From Leptolyngbya boryana PCC 6306 (GTDB lineage: Bacteria; Cyanobacteriota; Cyanobacteriia; Leptolyngbyales; Leptolyngbyaceae), in assembly GCF_000353285.1 (NCBI RefSeq), contig NZ_KB731324.1, forward strand, positions 1,692,577-1,756,576: 64,000 nt of DNA, in the 5' to 3' direction. This document shows, piece after piece, positions 9,496 to 16,802 of the stretch; the first letter of the stretch is position 1; the number at the start of each line of letters is the position of its first letter. The position numbers were made by a program, and so were the translations under genes. The notes beneath the pieces were generated by a model. That model saw only the letters and a program-made list of their open reading frames with translations, was not told the origin of the DNA and did no database searches.

Positions 9496-9716
9496 TTTGA
9501 AAGCTCGCGCAACGCATTCGTATACTTTTGATTCACTTTCTCGTATGCTTTTATCGCTGTGTCTAAGTTGGGATCAAAAGTTGTTATCTTAATTCCATCA
9601 GGCGTATCAAGAATATAGAGTGTATCTCCTTCCTTCACTTCAAGTTTTTTCAAAACCTCTTCAGGCAGGACGATTCCTAGCGCATCCCCAACTTTTTCAA
9701 CTTTAAGATTGCTCAT
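9492..9716 (-). CDS. AbrB/MazE-type antitoxin
   Basis: A 74-residue protein with a swapped-hairpin SpoVT/AbrB DNA-binding domain: VEKVGDALGIVLPEEVL followed by LEVKEGDTLYI. The C-terminal 30 residues (KAYEKVNQKYTNALRELSK) are a likely toxin-binding helix. It is the first gene of the pair with Doc and presumably represses their shared promoter. Phage P1 Doc uses a Phd-type antitoxin, so this is a different pairing. The short upstream region has no clear promoter match. Confidence 0.87.
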   Translation of the reverse strand: MSNLKVEKVGDALGIVLPEEVLKKLEVKEGDTLYILDTPDGIKITTFDPNLDTAIKAYEKVNQKYTNALRELSK

Positions 9717-9822
9717 ATTAGTAAGTGATAGTAAAGAATAGCTTGATCATAACTTCTAGCCCTGATCTCAAATTCTTAATTTATCTAGGCTTCCTTCTTG
9801 AAGAGGTGAATGGAAAGTGGAC

Positions 9823-10296
9823 TTAATGAGCGAAAAAGGCTTCTAATTTAGAAAATGCTCGATAAGGAAATTCTCCTGAACGATGCTGTTCAAAACTTTT
9901 CTCCTTAAGTAATATAGCCAGCTTTTTCATTTGAAAGTAAATTAGCGTCGCAAAATGACTAATTTTGATTTCAAACTCAACCAAGAGCTTTTCGTCTTTG
10001 ATCTGATCTCCATATCGAGATGAAAATTCTGTAATGATAATTTTCATCCAATGTTTCTGAGCAGTGTTTCTGAGCAGTGTCCATCGATTGCCTCCCGGCT
10101 CATCCCACCATGTAAATTCGGCAGTTACAACACCTTTGAGTAGGGAGGTTGTTGCTTCAATCAGATCCCGAATTGGATCTCCAAAAACATGAGTGATTCC
10201 CAACTCGTAGATCTGTTTGTCAATAGACAGAAAGCAGGTACTCCATCCATGCGGTGAAAGAACATACATAAGATCGATATCGTCGCCGTCATACAT
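9823..10296 (-). CDS. Hypothetical protein, 157 residues
   Basis: I do not recognise this protein. It is soluble, with no signal peptide or membrane segment. The N-terminal half is rich in aromatic and acidic residues (WSTCFLSIDKQIYEL, TAEFTWWDEPGGNRW) and the C-terminal half is helical and basic. It lies downstream of the toxin-antitoxin pair on the same strand, about 100 nt beyond the Doc gene's promoter side, and its base composition is more AT-rich than the neighbouring housekeeping genes, which suggests accessory DNA. The general style resembles small immunity-type proteins, but that is only an impression. Confidence 0.5.
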   Translation of the reverse strand: MYDGDDIDLMYVLSPHGWSTCFLSIDKQIYELGITHVFGDPIRDLIEATTSLLKGVVTAEFTWWDEPGGNRWTLLRNTAQKHWMKIIITEFSSRYGDQIKDEKLLVEFEIKISHFATLIYFQMKKLAILLKEKSFEQHRSGEFPYRAFSKLEAFFAH

Positions 10297-10400
10297 ATGA
10301 TGAAATTGCTGCTAAGTACTACACTGATTCAAATCGTTAATCTGCAACGGCGAGCTTCATCTGTAAAACTGAGAATTTTGTTCGCTTAGCTCTAATGGCT

Positions 10401-11114
10401 CTAATCTTCGACCTCTTCCGTCTGCATCAATCTTTGTTTCAACCGTTCGGGATCACCTCGATCGACAACTTTCCCCGCTTCCAGCAAAAATGCCCCGTCA
10501 CAATATTCCAATTCTTCTAGCCGATGCGTCACCCAAAGCGCCGTAATTCCCCGCTTTTTCACTAAGGCTTGCACCTGCGCGACTAATTCCAACTGGCTAT
10601 CGGGATCAAGCAGTGCTGTTGGCTCATCTAATAAAAGGACATCACAATGTCGCGCAATTGCACCCGCGATCGCGACTCTCTGCTTCTGTCCCCCACTCAG
10701 CGCATAAATCGGACGACGCTGAAACGCTCCCAAACTCACTGCCGACAGAGACTCTTCCACCCGTTGGCGAATCTCATCGATCTCTAATCCCTCATTCACC
10801 AACCCAAATGCCACATCTGCGCCAACCGTCGGCATCACCAACTGATGATCCGGATTTTGAAACACAAAACCGACCGGAGACGAAATCTGAATTTCTCCCC
10901 CAGTCGGCTGTAATAAACCTGCGAGAAGCCTTAACAATGTAGACTTCCCGCTTCCATTTGCGCCTAATAGCATCCAAAACTCTCCCTCTGGCACTTCCAC
11001 AGCGCAAGAGTGCAGAATTTCTTTATCTTCCGACCAAGCGAAGCACAGATCAGTTGCTCGAATTGCCGCTTTCTGGAGCGTTTCTCCAGTCGGGTTAGGC
11101 GCGTCCAAAGTCAT
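10401..11114 (-). CDS. ABC transporter ATPase, CbiO/EcfA-like
   Basis: A 237-residue ATPase with Walker A GANGSGKST, Q-loop region FQNPDHQLVMPTVGADVAFG, signature LSGGQKQRVAIAGA, Walker B VLLLDEPTALLDPDS and switch His in WVTHRLEEL. The NPDHQL phrase after the Q-loop is typical of energy-coupling-factor ATPases importing metals or vitamins. No transmembrane or substrate-binding partner is encoded beside it, so its partners lie elsewhere. The gene begins two bases after the 88-residue gene upstream and the two are clearly one transcription unit. Confidence 0.88.
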   Translation of the reverse strand: MTLDAPNPTGETLQKAAIRATDLCFAWSEDKEILHSCAVEVPEGEFWMLLGANGSGKSTLLRLLAGLLQPTGGEIQISSPVGFVFQNPDHQLVMPTVGADVAFGLVNEGLEIDEIRQRVEESLSAVSLGAFQRRPIYALSGGQKQRVAIAGAIARHCDVLLLDEPTALLDPDSQLELVAQVQALVKKRGITALWVTHRLEELEYCDGAFLLEAGKVVDRGDPERLKQRLMQTEEVED

Positions 11115-11116
11115 AA

Positions 11117-11383
11117 CTACTCAGCCGCCACTGCAAAGAATCCAGCAGGTCTGCCCGAAGCCGCAGCGCTCGACTTCTCGTACATCTGAACGGCAGCGAT
11201 CGAATCCGCAAACACCGCAATCTTCTTATCCGTCTGACGATCGCACGTGAATTCCAACAATTCACCTGGAGCCTTCATTGCCCCGATGATTTCTTGATAA
11301 GTCGCTTCTGCATCTTCAGCCGATTTGCGGTGAAATGACAGACCAATTGGAGTTCCCTTTAACGTTAATTCCAGAATAAACAT
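11117..11383 (-). CDS. Conserved cyanobacterial small protein, 88 residues
   Basis: I have no function for this one. The sequence opens FILELTLKGTPIGLSFHRK and continues with a predicted helix carrying AEDAEATYQEI, then a strand-rich half ending in an Ala-rich tail. No signal peptide or cysteine cluster. It immediately precedes the CbiO-like ATPase gene (2-nt gap), so it is likely translated from the same message. Codon use looks like that of the neighbouring genes. Confidence 0.7.
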   Translation of the reverse strand: MFILELTLKGTPIGLSFHRKSAEDAEATYQEIIGAMKAPGELLEFTCDRQTDKKIAVFADSIAAVQMYEKSSAAASGRPAGFFAVAAE

Positions 11384-11537
11384 AATGTCGATCGTACAAA
11401 TTGCCAGTTCTCAGTATCGCAAATATCCGCAGAAACGGCTTGCTTCCCCATTCTGTCGGATCGAAGTCAAATTGCAAGAATTTCCGCAATTTTAAGATTT
11501 ATTAAGAAAATACTGGAAATTTCTAGAGAAGTCTTCC

Positions 11538-11543
11538 TATAAT
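11538..11543 (+). promoter_or_regulatory. Candidate -10 box of psbD
   Basis: A perfect TATAAT stands about 95 nt before the psbD ATG. No good -35 hexamer is visible at 16-18 nt, as in many light-regulated cyanobacterial promoters. The leader that follows would be about 85-90 nt. Confidence 0.4.
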
Positions 11544-11636
11544 CAAGAGCATAGGTAACGAAAAGTAAATTCTGCTCATAATTCTTGATGCAGCAGCGTT
11601 CAGTTTTTCATTCCATACTTATCTGGAGTTTTAATA

Positions 11637-12692
11637 ATGACCATCGCAGTAGGTCGCGCGCCGCAGAGAGGAGTCTTTGACGCTCTTGATGACTGGCTCA
11701 AACGCGACAGATTCGTCTTCGTCGGTTGGTCGGGCATCCTGCTCTTCCCCTGTGCCTTCCTGGCACTCGGCGGATGGATGACCGGAACCACCTTCGTTTC
11801 CTCGTGGTACACCCACGGACTCGCGTCCTCGTACCTCGAAGGCTGTAACTTCCTCACCGTCGCAGTCTCCACCCCCGCTGACAGCTTAGGACACTCCTTG
11901 CTGTTGCTGTGGGGACCCGAAGCCCAAGGCGACTTCACCCGCTGGTGTCAACTCGGCGGTCTGTGGACATTTGTTGCCCTGCACGGCGCCTTCGGACTGA
12001 TTGGCTTCTGCCTGCGCCAACTTGAGATTGCTCGGTTGGTCGGCATCCGTCCGTACAACGCGATCGCGTTTACTGGACCGATTGCCGTGTTCGTGTCGGT
12101 GTTCTTGATGTACCCCTTGGGACAATCGTCCTGGTTCTTTGCTCCCTCGTTTGGGGTAGCTGCCATCTTCCGCTTCATCTTGTTTGTGCAAGGGTTCCAC
12201 AACTTCACCTTGAATCCGTTCCACATGATGGGCGTAGCGGGGATTCTCGGGGGTGCGCTGCTGTGTGCGATTCACGGGGCGACTGTAGAGAACACGCTGT
12301 TTGAAGACGGCGAAGGCTCTAGCACGTTCCGGGCGTTCAACCCGACCCAAGCAGAAGAAACGTATTCGATGGTGACGGCGAACCGCTTCTGGTCGCAGAT
12401 TTTTGGGATTGCGTTCAGCAACAAGCGCTGGTTGCACTTCTTCATGCTGTTTGTGCCCGTGACCGGGTTGTGGATGGCGTCGGTGGGCATCATCGGCATT
12501 GCGCTGAACTTGCGGGCGTATGACTTCGTGTCGCAAGAGCTTCGGGCTGCTGAAGACCCAGAATTCGAGACGTTCTACACCAAGAACATTCTGCTGAATG
12601 AGGGCATCCGGGCATGGATGGCATCTCAGGATCAGCCTCATGAACACTTTGTATTCCCCGAAGAAGTATTGCCTCGCGGTAACGCTCTGTAA
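11637..12692 (+). CDS. psbD: Photosystem II reaction-centre protein D2, monocistronic copy
   Basis: D2 binds the special-pair chlorophylls, pheophytin, QA and non-haem iron in the thylakoid membrane. All the characteristic blocks are present: [20 protein letters not shown] at the N-terminus, the redox tyrosine in [11 protein letters not shown], chlorophyll and iron/QA ligands in [18 protein letters not shown], and the C-terminus ending LPRGNAL. Length 351 is normal. In cyanobacteria one psbD overlaps psbC and a second is often alone. Here no psbC follows; a terminator is reached 25 nt after the stop. So this is probably the second, stress- or light-inducible copy (psbD2). Codons are strongly biased to C-ending forms, as for a highly expressed gene. 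Confidence 0.98.
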   Translation: MTIAVGRAPQRGVFDALDDWLKRDRFVFVGWSGILLFPCAFLALGGWMTGTTFVSSWYTHGLASSYLEGCNFLTVAVSTPADSLGHSLLLLWGPEAQGDFTRWCQLGGLWTFVALHGAFGLIGFCLRQLEIARLVGIRPYNAIAFTGPIAVFVSVFLMYPLGQSSWFFAPSFGVAAIFRFILFVQGFHNFTLNPFHMMGVAGILGGALLCAIHGATVENTLFEDGEGSSTFRAFNPTQAEETYSMVTANRFWSQIFGIAFSNKRWLHFFMLFVPVTGLWMASVGIIGIALNLRAYDFVSQELRAAEDPEFETFYTKNILLNEGIRAWMASQDQPHEHFVFPEEVLPRGNAL

Positions 12693-12717
12693 GGGACAAA
12701 ATCTTCTGATTTTCCTG

Positions 12718-12746
12718 GCTTCTACCACTTTGGTAGGAGCTTTTTT
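12718..12746 (+). terminator. Rho-independent terminator of psbD
   Basis: GCTTCTACCA/TGGTAGGAGC stem (10 bp with one G-U pair) followed by six T residues, starting 25 nt after the psbD stop. Confidence 0.9.
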
Positions 12747-12752
12747 AATTGC

Positions 12753-12783
12753 TTGACACGATCCCGAAAGGGTGTGCTACATT
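12753..12783 (+). promoter_or_regulatory. Promoter for the structured transcript downstream of psbD
   Basis: TTGACA at 12753-12758 and extended -10 TGCTACATT (hexamer 12778-12783). The 19-nt spacer is longer than ideal, but GCTACA two bases earlier gives 17. It lies directly after the psbD terminator, so it drives an independent unit. Confidence 0.6.
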
Positions 12784-12867
12784 CAATTACAGATGAAGGG
12801 ATTCGACGAATTCCAAGTCTGTAAACCCTTTGAAATTTACCCACTTAGGAAGTAGGAGGTGATGCCC

Positions 12868-12939
12868 ATGCCAGATAGTAGTAAACGCTTGGGTCGTCAG
12901 GTTAGAGTAAGTCGGCTGTGCGCCGGAGCTGTCCTCTAA
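12868..12939 (+). CDS. Small ORF, 23 residues, with near-perfect ribosome site
   Basis: AGGAGGT at 12854-12860 sits 7 nt before the ATG, an unusually complete Shine-Dalgarno for a cyanobacterium, which argues that this ORF is translated. The peptide is basic with a hydrophobic end: residues 6-16 read KRLGRQVRVSR, then LCAGAVL. An ATG two codons earlier (12862) is an alternative but is too close to the Shine-Dalgarno. It could be a micro-protein or a regulatory leader peptide. There is no downstream gene in the same unit before the terminator, which argues against simple attenuation. Confidence 0.45.
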   Translation: MPDSSKRLGRQVRVSRLCAGAVL

Positions 12940-13045
12940 CAGTTATTTCAGACCTTTTGAATGTATTGTCCGTACAATTTTCAATTACTGGACTAACTCG
13001 GAGTTCCTTCCGGCAGTCTGGTTTCTAAACTGAAGACCCGCTACA

Positions 13046-13105
13046 CCGCTCTGGTTATGAAAGTTGGATGCGTCCACTTTCCCCAACCAGAGCGGATAGT
13101 TTTTT
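13046..13105 (+). terminator. Terminator of the structured transcript
   Basis: Perfect 11-bp stem CCGCTCTGGTT (13046-13056) with AACCAGAGCGG (13085-13095), then ATAG and a run of six T residues. The 28-nt loop can itself pair partly (AAGTTGGA/TCCACTTT). Confidence 0.85.
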
Positions 13106-13160
13106 AAAGCTAATTGAGTTTGGTTTCATTAAAACTTTATCGATCGCTCTAAAGAAGTAC

Positions 13161-13229
13161 CTCTTTAGGTAGAGGAGGGTAAATTTTGAGTAAGGCAATC
13201 TGTTAGCCGTGGGTACTCTACCTAAAGAG
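13161..13229. repeat. Perfect 14-nt inverted repeat upstream of the porin gene
   Basis: CTCTTTAGGTAGAG (13161-13174) and CTCTACCTAAAGAG (13216-13229) are exact reverse complements with a 41-nt spacer, in the leader or promoter region about 210 nt before the porin start. No T tract follows on either strand, so it is not a usual terminator. It may be a regulatory stem or a small repeat. Confidence 0.6.
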
Positions 13230-13439
13230 CCTAAATCGTTGTCTTGCCATCGAATCCTGTAATGAAATACTGACAGTTTTAGAATTGGCACAATTTCCGT
13301 ATGTCACATTTCAGCTATTGCAGGTAAACTATGGAAGTGCAGAGAAAAATCGGGCGCTTTTTGCCGATTTAGTGCTTTTGGTATAGAAGGCTCATCCAGT
13401 CGCTCTATCAAAACGAAAAAGGTGTGAGGAAAAAACACA

Positions 13440-15290
13440 ATGCGTAAGATTCTATTGAACTCTTTGTTCACAAGTCCCGCTGTCTTAGGTGCAGCACTTG
13501 TGATGTCTTCGTCGGCATTTGCAGCTCAAAAAACTGAAGTTGCTGGATTGCCTGCTCTGGAAGTGGGAACTCAAACCACTCAAACAGCATCAGTTACGCC
13601 TTTGACAGAAGTTAAATCTCTCTCGACTGAGAAAACTGCTGAAGCTGTTAAGCCCCAACTACAAGCATCCGCTGAATTCAGCCCCGCTAAATCTGTAGTC
13701 GTTGCTGAGCCTGTAAAAGTTGCCCAAGCTGCACCTGAAGCTCAAGCGACTCCTAGTGTTGATTCTTTAGAGCAAATCAACCGCTACAGCCGCGAAGGCA
13801 GAACCGCAAATAGTGCTGGACAAGTCACCTCGGTGTCCCAATTGTCTGATGTTAGACCCACCGACTGGGCATTCCAAGCACTGCAATCCTTGGTTGAGCG
13901 CTATGGTTGTATCGCAGGTTATCCTGACCGGACTTATCGTGGAAACCGCGCACTGACTCGTTATGAGTTTGCGGCTGGTTTGAACGCTTGTCTCGATCGC
14001 GTTAACGAGTTGATCGCAGCAGCAACCGCTGACTTGGTTAAGAAAGAAGACCTCGCAACCTTGCAAAAACTGCAAGAGGAATTCGCAGCTGAACTCGCAA
14101 CTCTGCGTGGTCGCGTTGACTCCTTAGAAGCTCGGACTTCGACCTTAGAGAAACAACAATTCTCTACCACCACCAAACTGGCAGGGGAAGTGGTCTTCGC
14201 TCTGACTGATGAGTTTGGTGTGGATGGAACTAACGGAAACAATACCGTATTCCAGAACCGGGTTCGTTTAGCTCTGAACACCAGCTTTACCGGAAAAGAC
14301 TTGCTCGTTACCCGGATTGCAGCTGGTAACGCAGGTCTCTTCAACCTTCCCGCAGGTAGCGGTGCTGAAGGTATTCAAACCTTCAATTTTGGTAACACTG
14401 GCGGTAACTCTGGTTTGATCGACTGGGTGGCTTACTACTTCCCGGTTGGCGAAAACCTGAAATTCTATATTCCAGCCGTTAGTGGTCTGCACTATGACTA
14501 TGCTCCGACTGTCAGCCCTGCATTGGATGCGGCTGATGGTGGTACAGGTCCGCTCTCCATCTTCGCGCAGCGCAACCCGATCTACTTGATTGGTGGCGGT
14601 GCAGGGATTGGTGCAAACTACAACCTCAACAATCGCTTCCAGGTTAGCTTAGGCTACTTGGCTGATAACTCCACTGGCACTCAGTTGACTTTCGGTGCGA
14701 ACAACCCTTCTGATAAAAATGGTTTGTTCAATGGTAGCTACAGTGCTTTGGGTCAATTGACCTTTAGCCCAAGCGAAGCGTTGCAAATTGGTCTGACCTA
14801 TGTAAACGCTTATCGTCGTGGAGCAATCTTCGACGGTGGTTCGGCAGTTGCTTCTTCTGGTACTGCTTTGGCTAACCGCAACACTCTTGGGACAGGTTCT
14901 TCCCAAGTTAACGCTTATGGTGCGTCGGTTGCGTTCAAGCTCAGCCCTCAAGTTGTTATCAATGGCTTCTTCTCCTACATCAACGCAAACTTTGTAGATG
15001 ATGGACAAGGTAAGAAAGACATTTGGACTTATGGTTTGGGTGTTGCATTCCCTGACTTTGGTAAGAAGGGCAACTTGTTAGGTTTCGTCGCAGGTGCTGA
15101 GCCTTACATGGGTAACCCTAGTGGTGGTGCATCGAACGATGTTCCGCTGCACTTTGAAGGTTTCTACAAGTACCAATTGACCGACAACATCTCGATCACT
15201 CCTGGTGTGATCTGGGTTGTGAATCCTGGTCAGAACGATGCAAACGATGATGTTGTTATCGGAACCTTGAGAACAACCTTCACGTTCTAG
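13440..15290 (+). CDS. SLH-domain outer-membrane porin (iron uptake porin / OprB-type)
   Basis: A 616-residue envelope protein. A signal peptide (about residues 1-28, ending SSAFAAQ) is followed by an Ala/Thr/Val-rich spacer, an S-layer homology domain (VSQLSDVRPTDWAFQALQSL to about 190) that anchors cyanobacterial porins to pyruvylated peptidoglycan polymer, a coiled coil (LRGRVDSLEARTSTLEKQ, about 215-240), and a C-terminal OprB-like beta-barrel with alternating hydrophobic strands, ending in TLRTTFTF. The terminal Phe is typical of outer-membrane proteins. Such porins pass ions and small solutes, and some are linked to iron uptake. A long leader with an inverted repeat precedes it and a terminator follows about 80 nt after the stop. 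Confidence 0.93.
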   Translation: MRKILLNSLFTSPAVLGAALVMSSSAFAAQKTEVAGLPALEVGTQTTQTASVTPLTEVKSLSTEKTAEAVKPQLQASAEFSPAKSVVVAEPVKVAQAAPEAQATPSVDSLEQINRYSREGRTANSAGQVTSVSQLSDVRPTDWAFQALQSLVERYGCIAGYPDRTYRGNRALTRYEFAAGLNACLDRVNELIAAATADLVKKEDLATLQKLQEEFAAELATLRGRVDSLEARTSTLEKQQFSTTTKLAGEVVFALTDEFGVDGTNGNNTVFQNRVRLALNTSFTGKDLLVTRIAAGNAGLFNLPAGSGAEGIQTFNFGNTGGNSGLIDWVAYYFPVGENLKFYIPAVSGLHYDYAPTVSPALDAADGGTGPLSIFAQRNPIYLIGGGAGIGANYNLNNRFQVSLGYLADNSTGTQLTFGANNPSDKNGLFNGSYSALGQLTFSPSEALQIGLTYVNAYRRGAIFDGGSAVASSGTALANRNTLGTGSSQVNAYGASVAFKLSPQVVINGFFSYINANFVDDGQGKKDIWTYGLGVAFPDFGKKGNLLGFVAGAEPYMGNPSGGASNDVPLHFEGFYKYQLTDNISITPGVIWVVNPGQNDANDDVVIGTLRTTFTF

Positions 15291-15370
15291 TTTTGTGAAG
15301 CGATCGCTGAAATATTTTGGCGATCAACCCTTTAAAGCGTTTCATCGCTTGATAAGCCTCATTATCTAAA

Positions 15371-15395
15371 CCCTGTCAATTTGGCAGGGTTTTTG
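15371..15395 (+). terminator. Terminator of the porin gene
   Basis: CCCTGTCA/TGGCAGGG hairpin (8 bp with one G-U pair) followed by TTTTT. Confidence 0.85.
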
Positions 15396-15497
15396 TCTTA
15401 TCTCTATGCAACGGTAGAACTCATATCAAAGAATGAAGATTTAGTGATATGTTCAGCTCTCCTATTTTGATACTGAACTGGAGAAACTGTCACAGTA

Positions 15498-15743
15498 AAG
15501 ACTAATTTGATTGGAGTTCAAAAAATATTTGAAAGGCATTGATTATCCTGCAGAAGCAAAGAATATATCATTAAGCATGCAGGAGGAAATGGGATTGATG
15601 AAGAACTGCGATCGCCTTTAGAAGAATGGCTAGAAGATGAATATGAGACACTCACTGATGTCAGTAAAGCAATCGTCAAATTAATAGCTAAGATCGCTGA
15701 AATTCTTATTAGGAATATTGCAGCGATTTGCTGCAAAAAATAG
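15498..15743 (+). pseudogene. Decayed DUF2795-like gene with two frameshifts
   Basis: Three reading frames assemble into one DUF2795-type domain. LIGVQKIFE (from 15507) shifts to GIDYPAEAKN (about 15537-15565), which shifts to YIIKHAGGNGIDEELRSPL, then YETLTDVSKAIVKL, ending at TAG 15741-15743. Family members typically read GVDYPA...LV.HA...GA....L..L....Y..P.DVSKA, so the order and spacing fit. The frames are seen; the family assignment is from memory. No full-length product can be made. Confidence 0.62.
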
Positions 15744-15774
15744 CGTGAAGAGAGACATAATTTCTCTTCACGCT
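15735..15774 (-). terminator. Terminator of the Hli gene
   Basis: Perfect 12-bp stem AGCGTGAAGAGA/TCTCTTCACGCT (15742-15774). On the minus strand it is followed by six T residues (the A tract 15735-15740). The decayed DUF2795 frame ends inside it. Confidence 0.85.
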
Positions 15775-15802
15775 AATAGTAATTATTAACTTTAGACAGA
15801 CA

Positions 15803-16009
15803 CTAACCGATTAAGTGTAGAACATCGCGAGCCACACTATAACCTGCTAAATCCCAAAGCAGATAAGCAAGAAATCCAATCATTGCAAAGCGACCATTCC
15901 ATAGCTCAGCTTGGGGTGTCCAGCCGAATAGGAAGGCATTGCGGTCTTTGCCATTGTAAGCAGTAGAGAGAAGTAAATCAGTCTGTGCATCAGTCTGGGG
16001 GGTTTGCAT
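15803..16009 (-). CDS. High-light-inducible protein (single-helix CAB-like)
   Basis: A 68-residue thylakoid protein with one transmembrane helix carrying the chlorophyll-binding signature ELWNGRFAMIGF (about residues 36-47), followed by LAYLLWDLAGYSV. Hli proteins bind chlorophyll and carotenoid, protect photosystem II assembly intermediates and rise under strong light or nutrient stress. The soluble N-terminus is about 30 residues. It is transcribed alone; the gene ends at a strong terminator. Confidence 0.93.
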   Translation of the reverse strand: MQTPQTDAQTDLLLSTAYNGKDRNAFLFGWTPQAELWNGRFAMIGFLAYLLWDLAGYSVARDVLHLIG

Positions 16010-16427
16010 AATTAGGTTCCAAACGCTTCATACCTGACATGGTATTGTGGTCTTGGTTTGTCGCTGTCTATCTGTAGAAACAAGCTGTTACTCCTTCTTT
16101 AGATAGAGGTTGTACTAATCTTTGAACTGCAAAAGATTTGTGCTGTCTTTTCCATAAATGAGTGCAATAACTGAGATTTGAAAAACGTATTCATCAATAC
16201 GGCAGTGTTGCTTCAACTAACTTAAAGTAGAACTGTGATTCTGATCCTGAAATAGGCATGGTGCAAGGAATCTTTAGCTACATCCTGAGATAGAGGCTAC
16301 AGTGGAAAGCAAACGCTACATTACAACAAGTTAATTAACAGAACTTTCGTAGCGGTTTCGCTTCTGCCTAGCATCTATTGAGCTAGAGTTTTCTACTTAT
16401 TATCGTTTAGCATTTGGGTTGTGGGGC
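16010..16427. other. Intergenic region between the divergent hli and STAS genes, no gene seen
   Basis: About 420 nt of AT-rich DNA that must hold both promoters. No ORF of substance, no strong hairpin and no TTACAA-type high-light repeats were found upstream of hli. Confidence 0.5.
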
Positions 16428-16748
16428 ATGGAATTATTAACTCGAACTATTCAGTTCCCGGAAACGTTGGATGAAGCGGCGATCGCTCACTTTCATCAGC
16501 AAGCAGATGATGCGATTCAGTCAGATGCAACTGTTCTGCTCGTTGATTTTACCAACGTTAAATTCATGAGCAGTCCCGGTCTGATGGCGCTCGTCATTGT
16601 TTTCAAACAGGCGCGTGAGGAAGGCAAGACCATGTTCTTGCAGTCGATCAATGATCAGATTAAGATGCTGCTGGAACTGACAGGCATGGATAAAGTTTTT
16701 GAAATTATCGAACATTCTACGGAAGAAGCTGAATTTGCGATCGTTTAG
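16428..16748 (+). CDS. STAS-domain anti-anti-sigma-factor-like protein
   Basis: A 106-residue SpoIIAA-type protein. VLLVDFTNVKFMSSPGLMAL (about residues 38-57) contains the serine that partner-switching kinases phosphorylate, and the last third (LLELTGMDKVFEI) forms the closing helix. Such proteins bind unphosphorylated to anti-sigma kinases or act in phosphatase circuits. The kinase partner is not adjacent. The ATG at 16428 is preferred to the TTG at 16419. A bidirectional terminator follows. Confidence 0.88.
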   Translation: MELLTRTIQFPETLDEAAIAHFHQQADDAIQSDATVLLVDFTNVKFMSSPGLMALVIVFKQAREEGKTMFLQSINDQIKMLLELTGMDKVFEIIEHSTEEAEFAIV

Positions 16749-16765
16749 ATCGAAGCTGAAACTTT

Positions 16766-16800
16766 AAAAACTCAGGGGCTTACTAAGCCCCTGAGTTTTT
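16766..16800. terminator. Bidirectional terminator between the STAS gene and the epoxide hydrolase gene
   Basis: AAAAACTCAGGGGCTTA-C-TAAGCCCCTGAGTTTTT is an almost perfect palindrome with A and T tails on both sides, so it ends transcription on both strands of this convergent pair. Confidence 0.92.
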
Positions 16801-16802
16801 AT

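Larger units (their letters stand above)
12790..13105 (+). ncRNA. Structured transcript of unknown function, about 310 nt, with an internal 23-codon ORF
   Basis: Bounded by the promoter at 12753-12783 and a strong terminator at 13046-13105. Local helices include ACAGA/TCTGT (about 12790-12823), a 7-bp GTTAGAG/CTCTAAC stem that closes over the ORF's stop codon (12901-12939), an 8-bp ACTGGACT/AGTCTGGT stem with two G-U pairs enclosing CGGA/TCCG (about 12987-13022), and the terminator hairpin. The dense pairing suggests RNA function as well as the small ORF. The element GGAAGTAGG at 12848-12856 also occurs in cyanobacterial glutamine riboswitches, but the rest of that motif is not evident. No RNA family was recognised. 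Confidence 0.45.

Noticed and set aside
11886-12728. 280-codon ORF antisense to psbD
   Set aside because: Produced by the C-biased codons of psbD on the opposite strand. The translation is low complexity, rich in His, Arg and Pro, without any domain, and lies wholly over a conserved gene.
13055-13291. 78-codon minus-strand ORF over the terminator and inverted repeat
   Set aside because: It runs through a strong terminator and the inverted repeat, has no ribosome site and no recognisable fold.
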